From positions 1 through 43,550 of the forward strand of contig CAYHRJ010000003.1 of assembly GCA_964359095.1 (NCBI GenBank): 43,550 nucleotides of DNA. Direction: 5' to 3'. Shown here piece by piece: positions 29,357 to 36,100 of the stretch (position 1 is the stretch's first letter; the number at the start of each line of letters is the position of its first letter). The notes beneath the pieces were generated by a model, which saw nothing but the letters and a program-made list of their open reading frames with translations, had not been told where the DNA came from and made no database searches. A program made the position numbers and the translations under genes. Source of the stretch: JACRJW01 sp964359095 (GTDB taxonomy: Bacteria > Patescibacteriota > Patescibacteriia > UBA9934 > GWF2-40-263).

Positions 29357-30115
29357 ATGACTGTGGATTTTTTCAAGCTCCTTACCGAGCTCGGTCTGAC
29401 ACCTACCGAGACACGTGTCTATCTTGCTTCCTTGAAGCTTGGCCCGACGTCTGTACAAGAGGTTGCCAAGGCTGCCAAGCTTTCTCGAACAGCGGCTTAC
29501 GATGTGATCGCGTCATTACAAGAGCGTGGGCTTATGTCGACGTTTGAGCGTGGAAAGAAAAAATATTTTTCTGCCGAGGAGCCTGAACGAGCCGTGGCGT
29601 ACTTCAAAAACCGAACAGTAGAACTCACCGAAAAGATCGAAACATTTACGCGATCGCTCTCTGAAATGAAAATGCTCTCTGGAGGTGAACGTCCAACGGT
29701 TCGGTTCTTTGAGGGAAGAGAAGCCTTACATGCGCTGTTTGCTGATCTCGTCTCTACGCATCCAAAGGAGCTTCTTGAACTTGCCAATATCGATTCGGTT
29801 TATGCAGAGCTTGATCCGAAAGTGTTACTAGAGGCTAGGAAGGCATTAGACGAGACGAAGGTGAAGATCAAAATGTTGTTTAAAGGGACGCAACGCAACC
29901 CTCGTCCAGGAGCCGAGTACTGTCGCCTGCTTCCTGAGTTCGGAGATTTTAACGGGGAGATTTGGATTTACGAAAACCGTGTTGCCTTTGTGCAGTTCAT
30001 TGGAAAGATGATGACCGTGATTATCGAGAGTAAGAGTTTTGCGGACATGGCCAGAACGTTATTTCGTGCGGCGTGGTCGGTCTGTTCGGCACAGTCGTTT
30101 CGCAAGCCCTCATGA
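29357..30115 (+). CDS. TrmB-family transcriptional regulator
   Basis: A 252-residue protein. The N-terminal winged helix is clear (FFKLLTELGLTPTETRVYLA, VQEVAKAAKLSRTAAYDVIA, LQERGLMSTFERGKKKYFSA), with a linker helix and a C-terminal sensor-like domain containing TVRFFEGREALHALFADLVS. TrmB regulators control sugar uptake and metabolism in archaea and some bacteria; candidate-phyla genomes carry many. The ligand is unknown. Given the sugar-phosphate genes in this window, control of those is a possibility, not a demonstrated link. Confidence 0.85.
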   Translation: MTVDFFKLLTELGLTPTETRVYLASLKLGPTSVQEVAKAAKLSRTAAYDVIASLQERGLMSTFERGKKKYFSAEEPERAVAYFKNRTVELTEKIETFTRSLSEMKMLSGGERPTVRFFEGREALHALFADLVSTHPKELLELANIDSVYAELDPKVLLEARKALDETKVKIKMLFKGTQRNPRPGAEYCRLLPEFGDFNGEIWIYENRVAFVQFIGKMMTVIIESKSFADMARTLFRAAWSVCSAQSFRKPS

Positions 30116-30640
30116 GAGATCCTTCGACTTCTCGAGGACTCGTCAATTTGAAAACCGACCTCGCATGAGACGGCTTCCGTTGAAGCACCTCGTGGGGTCG
30201 GTTTGCGTTTGCGTTGGGCTCGGGTTCGGCGCTCCCCCGGGTCCGGCTCTGACGCGAAGTCAGAGTCCGGACACCGGGATCATCACGCTCGGTTCAACCG
30301 CCCATAGGTGCCTCCAAGTGATCTAGACGACCCTCACCATCCCATCGAGGACGGGAGCGTCGTCGAGGAAACGGTCGGTGTCCGTCTGCAGAACCACGTT
30401 GTCCACGTTGGTTCGCTTCTTGGGGACTGGTTTCAAGATTCACTCCTTCGGTGTTGGCTCATTGAGAGCCATGACTCTCTGCGGCCGTCGAGACACTTCT
30501 CGTCGCAACGGACAGGTTGTCCGTGTTCTTTCCAACTTGGGCGGGGTATGGCGATCACGAATTCATCTCTGTCCACTCCATGAAGTTGAGAGGACCACTA
30601 CAACGCAGCAGTCCCCGTGAAACGTCAGAAGCGCACAATC
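30116..30640. other. GC-rich, hairpin-rich region containing one small minus-strand gene
   Basis: Apart from the 37-residue gene at 30323-30436, no gene is supported. The region holds several strong hairpins. CTCTGAC-GCGAA-GTCAGAG near 30248-30266 is extended by CCGG blocks on both sides. AAACCGACC (30152-30160) pairs with GGTCGGTTT (30198-30206), a likely minus-strand terminator. ACGGACA/TGTCCGT and GGCTC/GAGCC lie in the minus-strand leader. A three-codon frame after GGAGGCACCT (ATGGGCGGTTGA on the minus strand) is also present. Confidence 0.5.
30323..30436 (-). CDS. 37-residue GC-rich small protein
   Basis: A frame from TTG encodes MKPVPKKRTNVDNVVLQTDT and then DRFLDDAPVLDGMVRVV. AAGGAG lies seven bases before the TTG, and codons end almost always in C or G, the same habit as the three larger GC-rich genes. 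The peptide is acidic in its second half with a basic start; there is no membrane span. A TTGACA/17/TAGATT promoter about 225 bases upstream (30665-30637) and a hairpin terminator downstream make a complete unit of about 490 bases. I do not recognise the family. TTG as a start and the small size leave room for doubt. Confidence 0.5.
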   Translation of the reverse strand: MKPVPKKRTNVDNVVLQTDTDRFLDDAPVLDGMVRVV

Positions 30641-30665
30641 TATCAGAGATATGCATAACTGTCAA
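30637..30665 (-). promoter_or_regulatory. promoter of the 37-residue gene unit
   Basis: On the minus strand TTGACA (30665-30660), a 17-base spacer ending in TGA, and TAGATT (30642-30637). It sits at the edge of the AT-rich spacer 30640-30800 and diverges from the promoter at 30783. Confidence 0.7.
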
Positions 30666-30782
30666 GCCTCGTTGGACGATATTTTTAAAAAGATCGATTG
30701 AGACTTCAAAAGTTTGTAAACTAAATTCAAACAAGAATTCTAGCTAACTTAAGTCTAAAAGATGATTAGAGCTCGCTAATGC

Positions 30783-30811
30783 TTGACAGGAAAAGCATCT
30801 AGTGATAGTCT
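30783..30811 (+). promoter_or_regulatory. promoter of the AAA+ gene unit
   Basis: TTGACA at 30783-30788, a 17-base spacer ending in TGA, and TAGTCT at 30806-30811. No other promoter of this quality is seen before the AAA+ gene at 31196, giving a leader of about 380 bases. Confidence 0.6.
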
Positions 30812-30817
30812 TGTCGG

Positions 30818-31195
30818 TTCCTTCATGTCAGATGATGTGAACATTAGACATCAAACCGATTTCTGGACTGTTCGCAGATGAATCCGTTAGGCATTCGTGC
30901 GGGAAACCGTACAGGAGGTACGGAAGAAGGATTATTTTGCGACAGGTCTGGCGGCACGAAAATGCTGTATTCGCGGAGGCTAAGCCTCCGCAGGGAGAAA
31001 GCCTCCGCAGGGAGAGAGATTCTGAGGGTGGACCCCTCCCTTCGCGAAGGGAGGGGTGGAGGACCCCAGAGATTTGGCATCGTGATTTTCATCGTCCCCC
31101 AGCGATGAAGACACGAAGTCAAATCTCTGGCGACGGTTGTAATGCTCGCTTCCCTTCTTTTTGTGACTCATGTCGCGACCGGGAGGGAGGAAATC
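30818..31195 (+). ncRNA. long structured leader of the AAA+ gene
   Basis: The leader has a series of stems. These are CCGTAC/GTACGG near 30907-30923; GCGGAGGC-TAA-GCCTCCGC near 30974-30992, repeated once more as GCCTCCGCAGGGAGA; a perfect 24-base palindrome at 31033-31056 (centre CCTTCGCGAAGG); and a long stem closing AGAGATTTG with CAAATCTCT, containing TTCATCG paired with CGATGAA. A small plus-strand frame crosses it but looks like translated repeats. It could be a regulatory leader, a processed small RNA, or a pile of inserted palindromes. Confidence 0.45.
31033..31056. repeat. perfect 24-base palindrome in the AAA+ leader
   Basis: Centre CTCCCTTCGCGAAGGGAG flanked by further inverted CCC and GGG. 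It is a longer relative of the palindrome at 2490-2507. Confidence 0.7.
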
Positions 31196-32554
31196 ATGGA
31201 CATTCAAAATGGAATCAAGCGGATTCGCGGGTTCGTTGAGAGTGTCCAAACGTGGGCACTCGATCGTCGTCTACGTGAAGAAGCACTGCTTGTTCACACG
31301 GCCAAACTGGTCGAGAGCGGAAGCCTGCGTGTTGGGATCAACGACAGCGTGCTCGCACAGTTTGAGGTCGCTCCCGTGCGGAACGAAGCCCGGGAAGACC
31401 AGAAGCTCCACTGCGGCTGGGAAATCGACGATGATAACGTCACCGCCAGTACCGGCTACTACGGTGTCGAAGCGTTTAACCTGCTCGACGACCTGACCGA
31501 GCGCGGCGAGGTACGTCTCAAGCATCTGTCGCGCTACAATGGTTGTTCTCGTGACTCCATGCAATACCGGAGCGTGGGAAACCGTCAGGTCCCAGTGGAA
31601 TACACAGCGTATTATCTCCAGTGGAACGGCGAGTCCGTGCTGTTCGCGGTCACGGGATTCGACGAAACGCGCAACCACTGGCAGGTCACCATCGCAGAGC
31701 GCGGCGACGGCTTCTGGAAGCTGATGCGCGACGGGATGGACGACTTCTTCGTCCGCAAGCACCGTGGCAAGTTCCTAGACCACGCCATGAACGAGATGGT
31801 GGTGAAGACCTACCGGCGTGATGATCTCATCTATCCGCCGGACCTGTCGCGCAAGGTCGACCAGCTGTTCGCCGCGTTTAGCCGCTGGCTCGTGGATCCA
31901 CGCGTTCCGCGCTGGGGAGCACTCCTCATCGGTTCGCCCGGCACAGGCAAGACCACGGTGGGCGGCCTGCTTGCGGGGATGAAGTCGGACGAATGCACGT
32001 TCGTGTACGCGCCGGCAGCGGATATCGACCAGCCTGGCACGCTCGTGGAGATCTTCCGTCACGCGAAACTACTCTCTCCGTGTGTTTTGCAGATCGACGA
32101 CGTGGACCTCATCTCGCGGGACCGCGGCTACTACGAGGGCCCGTCCATGACGAGCGTCCTCATGGAGCAGCTCGACGGCCTGTCCGCCGAGACGCGCCTG
32201 TTCGTCATCCTCACTACCAACGATGCGCAGGCGATCGATAAGGCGATCGTGAAGCGCGCCGGACGGGTAAGCAATAAGATCGTGTTCACCGGGTTCGGCC
32301 CGTGTCTTCCGGAGCTGCTCCTGCGCGGCGCACGTTCCCTCGGAATCGCACTTTGCGAGACGGACATCAGGGCGGCGGTCACAGAGATCGGAGAGATGGC
32401 AAACGCATTCTCCCCGGACGAGGCTCGCAACGCCTGCGAACGCCTCGTGCTCGCCGGCGAGGAAACCCCAAGTGTTTCGTCGCTCACCGCGGCGCTCAAA
32501 GATACGTTTCATGCGTTCCATTCGAAGGACGCCGATGTGACCCATCTCGATTAA
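31196..32554 (+). CDS. GC-rich AAA+ ATPase
   Basis: A 452-residue protein. Its first 230 residues form an unrecognised domain. An AAA+ module follows with Walker A GSPGTGKT (246-253), Walker B VLQIDDVDL (297-305), sensor-1-like ILTTND, an arginine-finger-like KRAGRVSNK and a helical lid. The style is that of substrate-remodelling ATPases (Bcs1, FtsH or proteasome-like) without a protease domain, so it may remodel a protein partner. GGGAGGAAATC precedes the ATG at 31196. Codon use is strongly GC-biased compared with IleRS and the following genes. It has its own promoter, long leader and terminator. Partner and process are unknown. Confidence 0.8.
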   Translation: MDIQNGIKRIRGFVESVQTWALDRRLREEALLVHTAKLVESGSLRVGINDSVLAQFEVAPVRNEAREDQKLHCGWEIDDDNVTASTGYYGVEAFNLLDDLTERGEVRLKHLSRYNGCSRDSMQYRSVGNRQVPVEYTAYYLQWNGESVLFAVTGFDETRNHWQVTIAERGDGFWKLMRDGMDDFFVRKHRGKFLDHAMNEMVVKTYRRDDLIYPPDLSRKVDQLFAAFSRWLVDPRVPRWGALLIGSPGTGKTTVGGLLAGMKSDECTFVYAPAADIDQPGTLVEIFRHAKLLSPCVLQIDDVDLISRDRGYYEGPSMTSVLMEQLDGLSAETRLFVILTTNDAQAIDKAIVKRAGRVSNKIVFTGFGPCLPELLLRGARSLGIALCETDIRAAVTEIGEMANAFSPDEARNACERLVLAGEETPSVSSLTAALKDTFHAFHSKDADVTHLD

Positions 32555-32557
32555 CTC

Positions 32558-32593
32558 AGCGTAGCCACTCTTCTGAGTCGGCTGTGTTTTTAT
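32558..32593 (+). terminator. terminator of the AAA+ gene
   Basis: CAGC..ACTC-TTCT-GAGT..GCTG is followed by TGTTTTTATTTG just after the stop codon. Confidence 0.7.
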
Positions 32594-32629
32594 TTGTGAT
32601 CTCTGCAATAATCGCGTAGGGATCTCGTA

Positions 32630-32850
32630 TAAGAAAACTGGCTCCTCGTAAGGAGCCAGTTCGTGGTCAGTGCTGTGTGAAAACACAGCGATGTTTGTTT
32701 CCCGGAAAAACCGGGACGCGAGGCGGAGCTAGCCGCCCATGGTATCTCTCCCATGATGGGAGTGCCTTCGTTTCGTTGCGGGATCGATGTCCCAAGCCTC
32801 ACACAAGCGGATTCTTGCATGTTGCTGCTAGCCATTCATGGCACCCTCCT
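32630..32850 (-). ncRNA. candidate hairpin-rich small RNA (minus strand)
   Basis: On the minus strand TTGTAC, a 17-base spacer and TAGGAT (about 32886-32858) can start a transcript that ends at a strong terminator, AACTGGCTCC-TTAC-GGAGCCAGTT-TTCTT (about 32662-32630). In between are stems CTCCCAT/ATGGGAG, GGGCGG/CCGCC, TCCCGG/CCGGGA and GCTGTG/CACAGC. A Shine-Dalgarno-like GGAGG precedes ATGAATGGCTAG, a three-codon frame. The longer frame here runs through the terminator and is not convincing as a protein. It matches no RNA family that I can identify. Confidence 0.4.
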
Positions 32851-32881
32851 CACCACTATCCTATGATTAATTTCTTTCCTG

Positions 32882-32887
32882 TACAAT
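32882..32887 (+). promoter_or_regulatory. leaderless -10 box of the DHH-like paralogue
   Basis: TACAAT lies nine bases before the ATG at 32897 (TACAATGTCGATTGT-ATG). The -35 region is poor. It overlaps the -35 element of the minus-strand transcript. Confidence 0.6.
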
Positions 32888-32896
32888 GTCGATTGT

Positions 32897-33763
32897 ATGA
32901 ATGTGAAGAAAATGGTTTTGATTATTCCACCCAACGACGCTGAAGCAGTGATGATTCAACGGTTGGCTGAGAAGTTGGGTCTTCCAACGATTGTTTCCAA
33001 GCAGCTTCACGGTGCATCGCTCGACAAAGGTCATGACTATGTCGGTGATGTAAAAGCTGCTGGTTACACGCAGGCGATTGTTGTGGAGATGCCTGGGCCA
33101 AAGGCGGAGGCAAAGCTTCGTAAGCTTGGAGTGAAGGTCATACTCATCGATCATCACCATTACACAGGACTCAGTCGCGCACATGATGCGAAGGGAAAAC
33201 TGTTGTCTTCCTCACTGGAGCAGTTTTTGGAGATGTTCAAGGTGACGGATGTTCAGTTGAGGAAATGTGGATTTGATCCTCTTCTTGTTCGCGGGATTGG
33301 AATTCAAGATCGTGGGTATGTGTGGTCTTTGCAAGATGAAGGGTATTCCAAATTACAGATTAAGGCCGTGATGGATTTTCACGATAGCCTTATTGCTCAC
33401 TTAAAGAATCCAAAGACAGACGCGCGTAAGGATCGTTTGGCTTTGGATGCCTGGAAGCGAAAAAAGAAATGGCGAGAATTTTTAGTGATCACGACGCGCG
33501 CGAATGTTCAGTTACGTCCAAAACTTTCTCATATCGTTGTTGAGGAAATTGGCCGACCTACTTCCATGATCATTGTTGAACATGGTCGCGGACTCATCTA
33601 TGTTCAGGAGTCGCCCTACGCGCTTCATCTGTTTGAGCGGTTTGGTGGCTTCACATTTGGGTTGGATCGGAATTGGGGATTTCGTAATGACTCACAGAAA
33701 AAAATTACGCTTATGGATGTGAAGAATGCTATTGAAATGGTTCATCGCAAACGCGCAAACTAA
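32897..33763 (+). CDS. DHH-like phosphoesterase superfamily protein (paralogue of the GC-rich copy)
   Basis: A 288-residue protein that aligns end to end with the one at 17759-18619. Shared segments include VVEMPGP/VVEIPGP-type, LIDHHHY (D85, H86, H87), SSSLEQFL, GFDPLLVRGI and the final GGFTFGLDRNWG. The N-terminal motif reads PPNDAEAVM, so the usual DxD of DHH enzymes is again incomplete, the same deviation as in its paralogue. Codon use is like its neighbours. It starts a short operon with the kinase at 33765 (one base after its stop) and is leaderless. The two copies therefore share a fold but differ in expression style. Function is unknown; a nucleotide phosphodiesterase is the default guess. 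Confidence 0.7.
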   Translation: MNVKKMVLIIPPNDAEAVMIQRLAEKLGLPTIVSKQLHGASLDKGHDYVGDVKAAGYTQAIVVEMPGPKAEAKLRKLGVKVILIDHHHYTGLSRAHDAKGKLLSSSLEQFLEMFKVTDVQLRKCGFDPLLVRGIGIQDRGYVWSLQDEGYSKLQIKAVMDFHDSLIAHLKNPKTDARKDRLALDAWKRKKKWREFLVITTRANVQLRPKLSHIVVEEIGRPTSMIIVEHGRGLIYVQESPYALHLFERFGGFTFGLDRNWGFRNDSQKKITLMDVKNAIEMVHRKRAN

Positions 33764-33764
33764 T

Positions 33765-34349
33765 ATGCGGTCGTTGCTCATTGGTCTTTCAGGGCTTTCA
33801 GGAGCAGGGAAATCAACACTTGCCGAGCATCTTGAAGCGCAAGGAGGCGTAAAGCGCTTTCGATTCGACGCGTATTACAAAACGAAGACCGACTGTCCAA
33901 AACTTGCTGATGGCCGGCCGCATTGGGATCTACCAGAGAGTTTGTATCTGGATGAGGTGTACGAGGCGCTAAGCGAACTTCGCGAGGGAAATGATGTTTT
34001 TCTTCCAATCTATAATAGGAGGTTGTGTGAGCGCACTGGAAAGATGCTTTACAAAACTGCCCCTGTGATTTTTGCGGAAGGTCTTCAGTTATTCTCTGAC
34101 TCGCGCATTCGTGATCTGTTTGACCTGCGGCTGTGGCTTGAGATCGATGAGCAAACAGCACTCAAACGCCGTCTGCAGAGGCAGCCAGATTACAATGTTG
34201 CGTATCACCTAGCTGTGGCGCTTCCAGCACAACGCGAGGTCGTTTTACCATTGCGTGCTCATGCCCATGGCATTATTGATGGGTCACAATCTATCAAAAC
34301 AGTAACAGAGACGGCTGATGAAATCATCAGAAGGTTTCTTGGGGTTTAA
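33765..34349 (+). CDS. uridine-kinase-like P-loop kinase
   Basis: This 194-residue protein has SLLIGLSGLSGAGKSTLAEH, with Walker A at 10-18, then FRFDAYYKTK, where the DDYY-like Asp-Tyr-Tyr sits, PESLYLDEVYEAL, APVIFAEGLQLF and LRLWLEIDEQTALKRRLQRQ. This is the Udk/phosphoribulokinase family layout and fits uridine or cytidine phosphorylation. The exact nucleoside is not certain. ATG 33765 lies one base after the DHH-like stop; the longer upstream start would overlap that gene. Confidence 0.82.
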   Translation: MRSLLIGLSGLSGAGKSTLAEHLEAQGGVKRFRFDAYYKTKTDCPKLADGRPHWDLPESLYLDEVYEALSELREGNDVFLPIYNRRLCERTGKMLYKTAPVIFAEGLQLFSDSRIRDLFDLRLWLEIDEQTALKRRLQRQPDYNVAYHLAVALPAQREVVLPLRAHAHGIIDGSQSIKTVTETADEIIRRFLGV

Positions 34350-34361
34350 GGTGCGATCGCG

Positions 34362-34367
34362 TACAAT
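34362..34367 (+). promoter_or_regulatory. leaderless promoter of the second HD-domain gene
   Basis: TTGGGG at 34339-34344, a 17-base spacer and TACAAT at 34362-34367, with nine bases to the ATG at 34377. The sequence TACAATGTGATTTGT resembles that before 32897 (TACAATGTCGATTGT). Confidence 0.6.
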
Positions 34368-34376
34368 GTGATTTGT

Positions 34377-35528
34377 ATGTGGAGGTTTGAATCAACGCAC
34401 GAACAGAAAGAAACCGAGTATCTCGATGCCATTATCGAGAAGATTGAAGGTGACGTACATCTCCGTCATCATGCGCAAGCCATTTTGGATGGTGTGGCTG
34501 CACAGGAACCTCTCGTTGCTCAGAGTCTTCTCACTCCACAAGATGTTCGCTATCACGCAGAAGGTCCAGTCATGCTGGATCATCTCACCCTCATGCTCAT
34601 GGTACTCACCGCGGTTTGCGAGGGGAAAGTTCACCTCGTCGACATAGAAGAATTTCGACGACTCAAAGGATACGAAGGGGAGATACAGGAACTCGAAGAT
34701 ACGTTGAAAGAATACGTTGCATTTTTTCAAGTCTTCATCCTTATGCATGATGTTTGCAAGTGGGTGAGCCTGAGTTTCAGCTCGAGCAAAGAAGGGGCAC
34801 TGTCGTTTGAGACGTATCGTGATCGCTATGCCGTGTTTGCAAAACAGCACAGTGAAAAGTCTCCACGCGAAATTCAGGCCCAGTTTTATTTGGTGAACAG
34901 AATCGACGTGCATTATTATCATCATGCGCGACACATTCATACTCGTGTCTATCAAGAGTTGCTTGAGCGGTTATGCCAGGCTCATGGATTGAGTGAAAGA
35001 GATCACGAAATGGTGGATGACCTTGTCAGTCATCATATGGAGTTTGGAAGTGACTTCGATGTTGTGCGTCCGAAACGAATCCATCGCTATATTCATCTGG
35101 CAACAAAGCGCGGGTATGACGCAGATGATTTTATTGATCTCATGCAAGGATGTCAGTTCCTTGATGGCGTGTGTGGTTCCAAGCGATTAAGTACACGTGG
35201 GTACTGGCATGATCCCAGTCCGCTCATCAACTGTCTTAAAAGTGAGAGTGAGTATGCTCCGTGGCGACGAGTACAAAAAGAAAAAGAGCGTGTGGAGGCA
35301 GAAGGACGTGCACGGAATCGATTGTTGAAAGAAGTTGGGCTTGATGGTGTGGCACTTATGGATGTGCTTGAGATGGAACCCGGACGAGCATTTGGTCTAG
35401 CGCTGCGAAGGATTCACGCGGGGATTTTGGGGAAAAGCGAAATGCCGAAGTTCAGCAGCAAGATCGATGCAGAGATCGAAAAGCGCGTTGCGCAGTTTTA
35501 CCAGAAGTCGTTTAAGAAAGGAGAGTAG
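34377..35528 (+). CDS. HD-domain protein, paralogue of the one at 14812-16200
   Basis: About 383 residues. HD features are VRYHAEGPVMLDHLTLML, VFILMHDVCKW (the HD pair), and VSHHMEFGSDFD. It ends with ARNRLLKEVGLDGVALMDVL, the same tail type as the earlier HD protein and as HD-containing tRNA nucleotidyltransferases. There is no nucleotidyltransferase head. ATG 34377 is chosen for its TACAAT box nine bases upstream; a GTG three codons earlier lies within the presumed transcript start. The function may be a phosphodiesterase or phosphatase working on tRNA 3' ends or nucleotides. Confidence 0.62.
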   Translation: MWRFESTHEQKETEYLDAIIEKIEGDVHLRHHAQAILDGVAAQEPLVAQSLLTPQDVRYHAEGPVMLDHLTLMLMVLTAVCEGKVHLVDIEEFRRLKGYEGEIQELEDTLKEYVAFFQVFILMHDVCKWVSLSFSSSKEGALSFETYRDRYAVFAKQHSEKSPREIQAQFYLVNRIDVHYYHHARHIHTRVYQELLERLCQAHGLSERDHEMVDDLVSHHMEFGSDFDVVRPKRIHRYIHLATKRGYDADDFIDLMQGCQFLDGVCGSKRLSTRGYWHDPSPLINCLKSESEYAPWRRVQKEKERVEAEGRARNRLLKEVGLDGVALMDVLEMEPGRAFGLALRRIHAGILGKSEMPKFSSKIDAEIEKRVAQFYQKSFKKGE

Positions 35529-35554
35529 TCACCATAGATCACATACAGAAAAAT

Positions 35555-36100
35555 ATGATGAGCTTTATTCATGGATCCGTGCTGTTTCATGGGGTGGGAT
35601 ATCTTTTGATTGAATGTCATGGGCTTGGATATAAAATTACAATGCCAGAACATGTGGCGCATGAGTTTCGTGGTGAAGTTGAAATGTACTTACATGAAGT
35701 ACAACGCGATGACGGAAGGGAGTTATTTGGATTTCGGTCTATTGCTGAGCTCGAATTATTTTGGAAGTTGATTGCGATCTCAGGCGTAGGCCCAAAGAGC
35801 GCACAGAAGATTGTATTCTCCGATGTGGTCGATCGCGTGAAAGCAAAAATTATGGCAGGCGATTTGACCGCGCTCACAGATGTTTCAGGGATTGGTAAAA
35901 AGACCGCGCAGAAAATTATTTTAGAATTGAAGGGCGTGCTTGTGGAGGAACCTGGCTTCTCGGTGCTGGATGCCGATGCTATTGAGGCCTTGATTGGTTT
36001 GGGGTACTCACGACGGGATGCAGAGGCGGCGCTCAGCGGCGTTCAAGAAGAGCATACCGATGACCGCATCCGCGCAGCGCTCAAGAGATTATCGCGATGA
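35555..36100 (+). CDS. ruvA: Holliday junction DNA helicase subunit RuvA
   Basis: A 181-residue protein. The OB-fold N-terminus is present (FIHGSVLFHGVGYLLIECHG, LGYKITMP), then two helix-hairpin-helix motifs (LIAISGVGPKSAQKIV and LTDVSGIGKKTAQKIILELK), and the C-terminal UBA-like domain (AIEALIGLGYSRRDAEAALS). RuvA tetramers bind four-way junctions and load RuvB. RuvB and RuvC are not in the window. Two ATGs stand side by side; either could start. The last four bases overlap the following FemAB-like gene (ATGA). Confidence 0.94.
   Translation: MMSFIHGSVLFHGVGYLLIECHGLGYKITMPEHVAHEFRGEVEMYLHEVQRDDGRELFGFRSIAELELFWKLIAISGVGPKSAQKIVFSDVVDRVKAKIMAGDLTALTDVSGIGKKTAQKIILELKGVLVEEPGFSVLDADAIEALIGLGYSRRDAEAALSGVQEEHTDDRIRAALKRLSR

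Noticed and set aside
30165..30326. plus-strand frame of 53 codons in the GC-rich region
   Set aside because: It crosses strong hairpins and lacks a ribosome site; the minus-strand 37-codon frame has better signals.
30308..30583. 91-codon plus-strand frame
   Set aside because: It lies antisense to the better-supported small gene and shows no protein features.
31142..31195. upstream extension of the AAA+ protein
   Set aside because: A GGGAGG site sits eight bases before the ATG at 31196, and the extension is translated leader sequence.
32590..32835. 81-codon minus-strand frame
   Set aside because: It reads straight through an intrinsic terminator, so the region is better explained as a hairpin-rich RNA.
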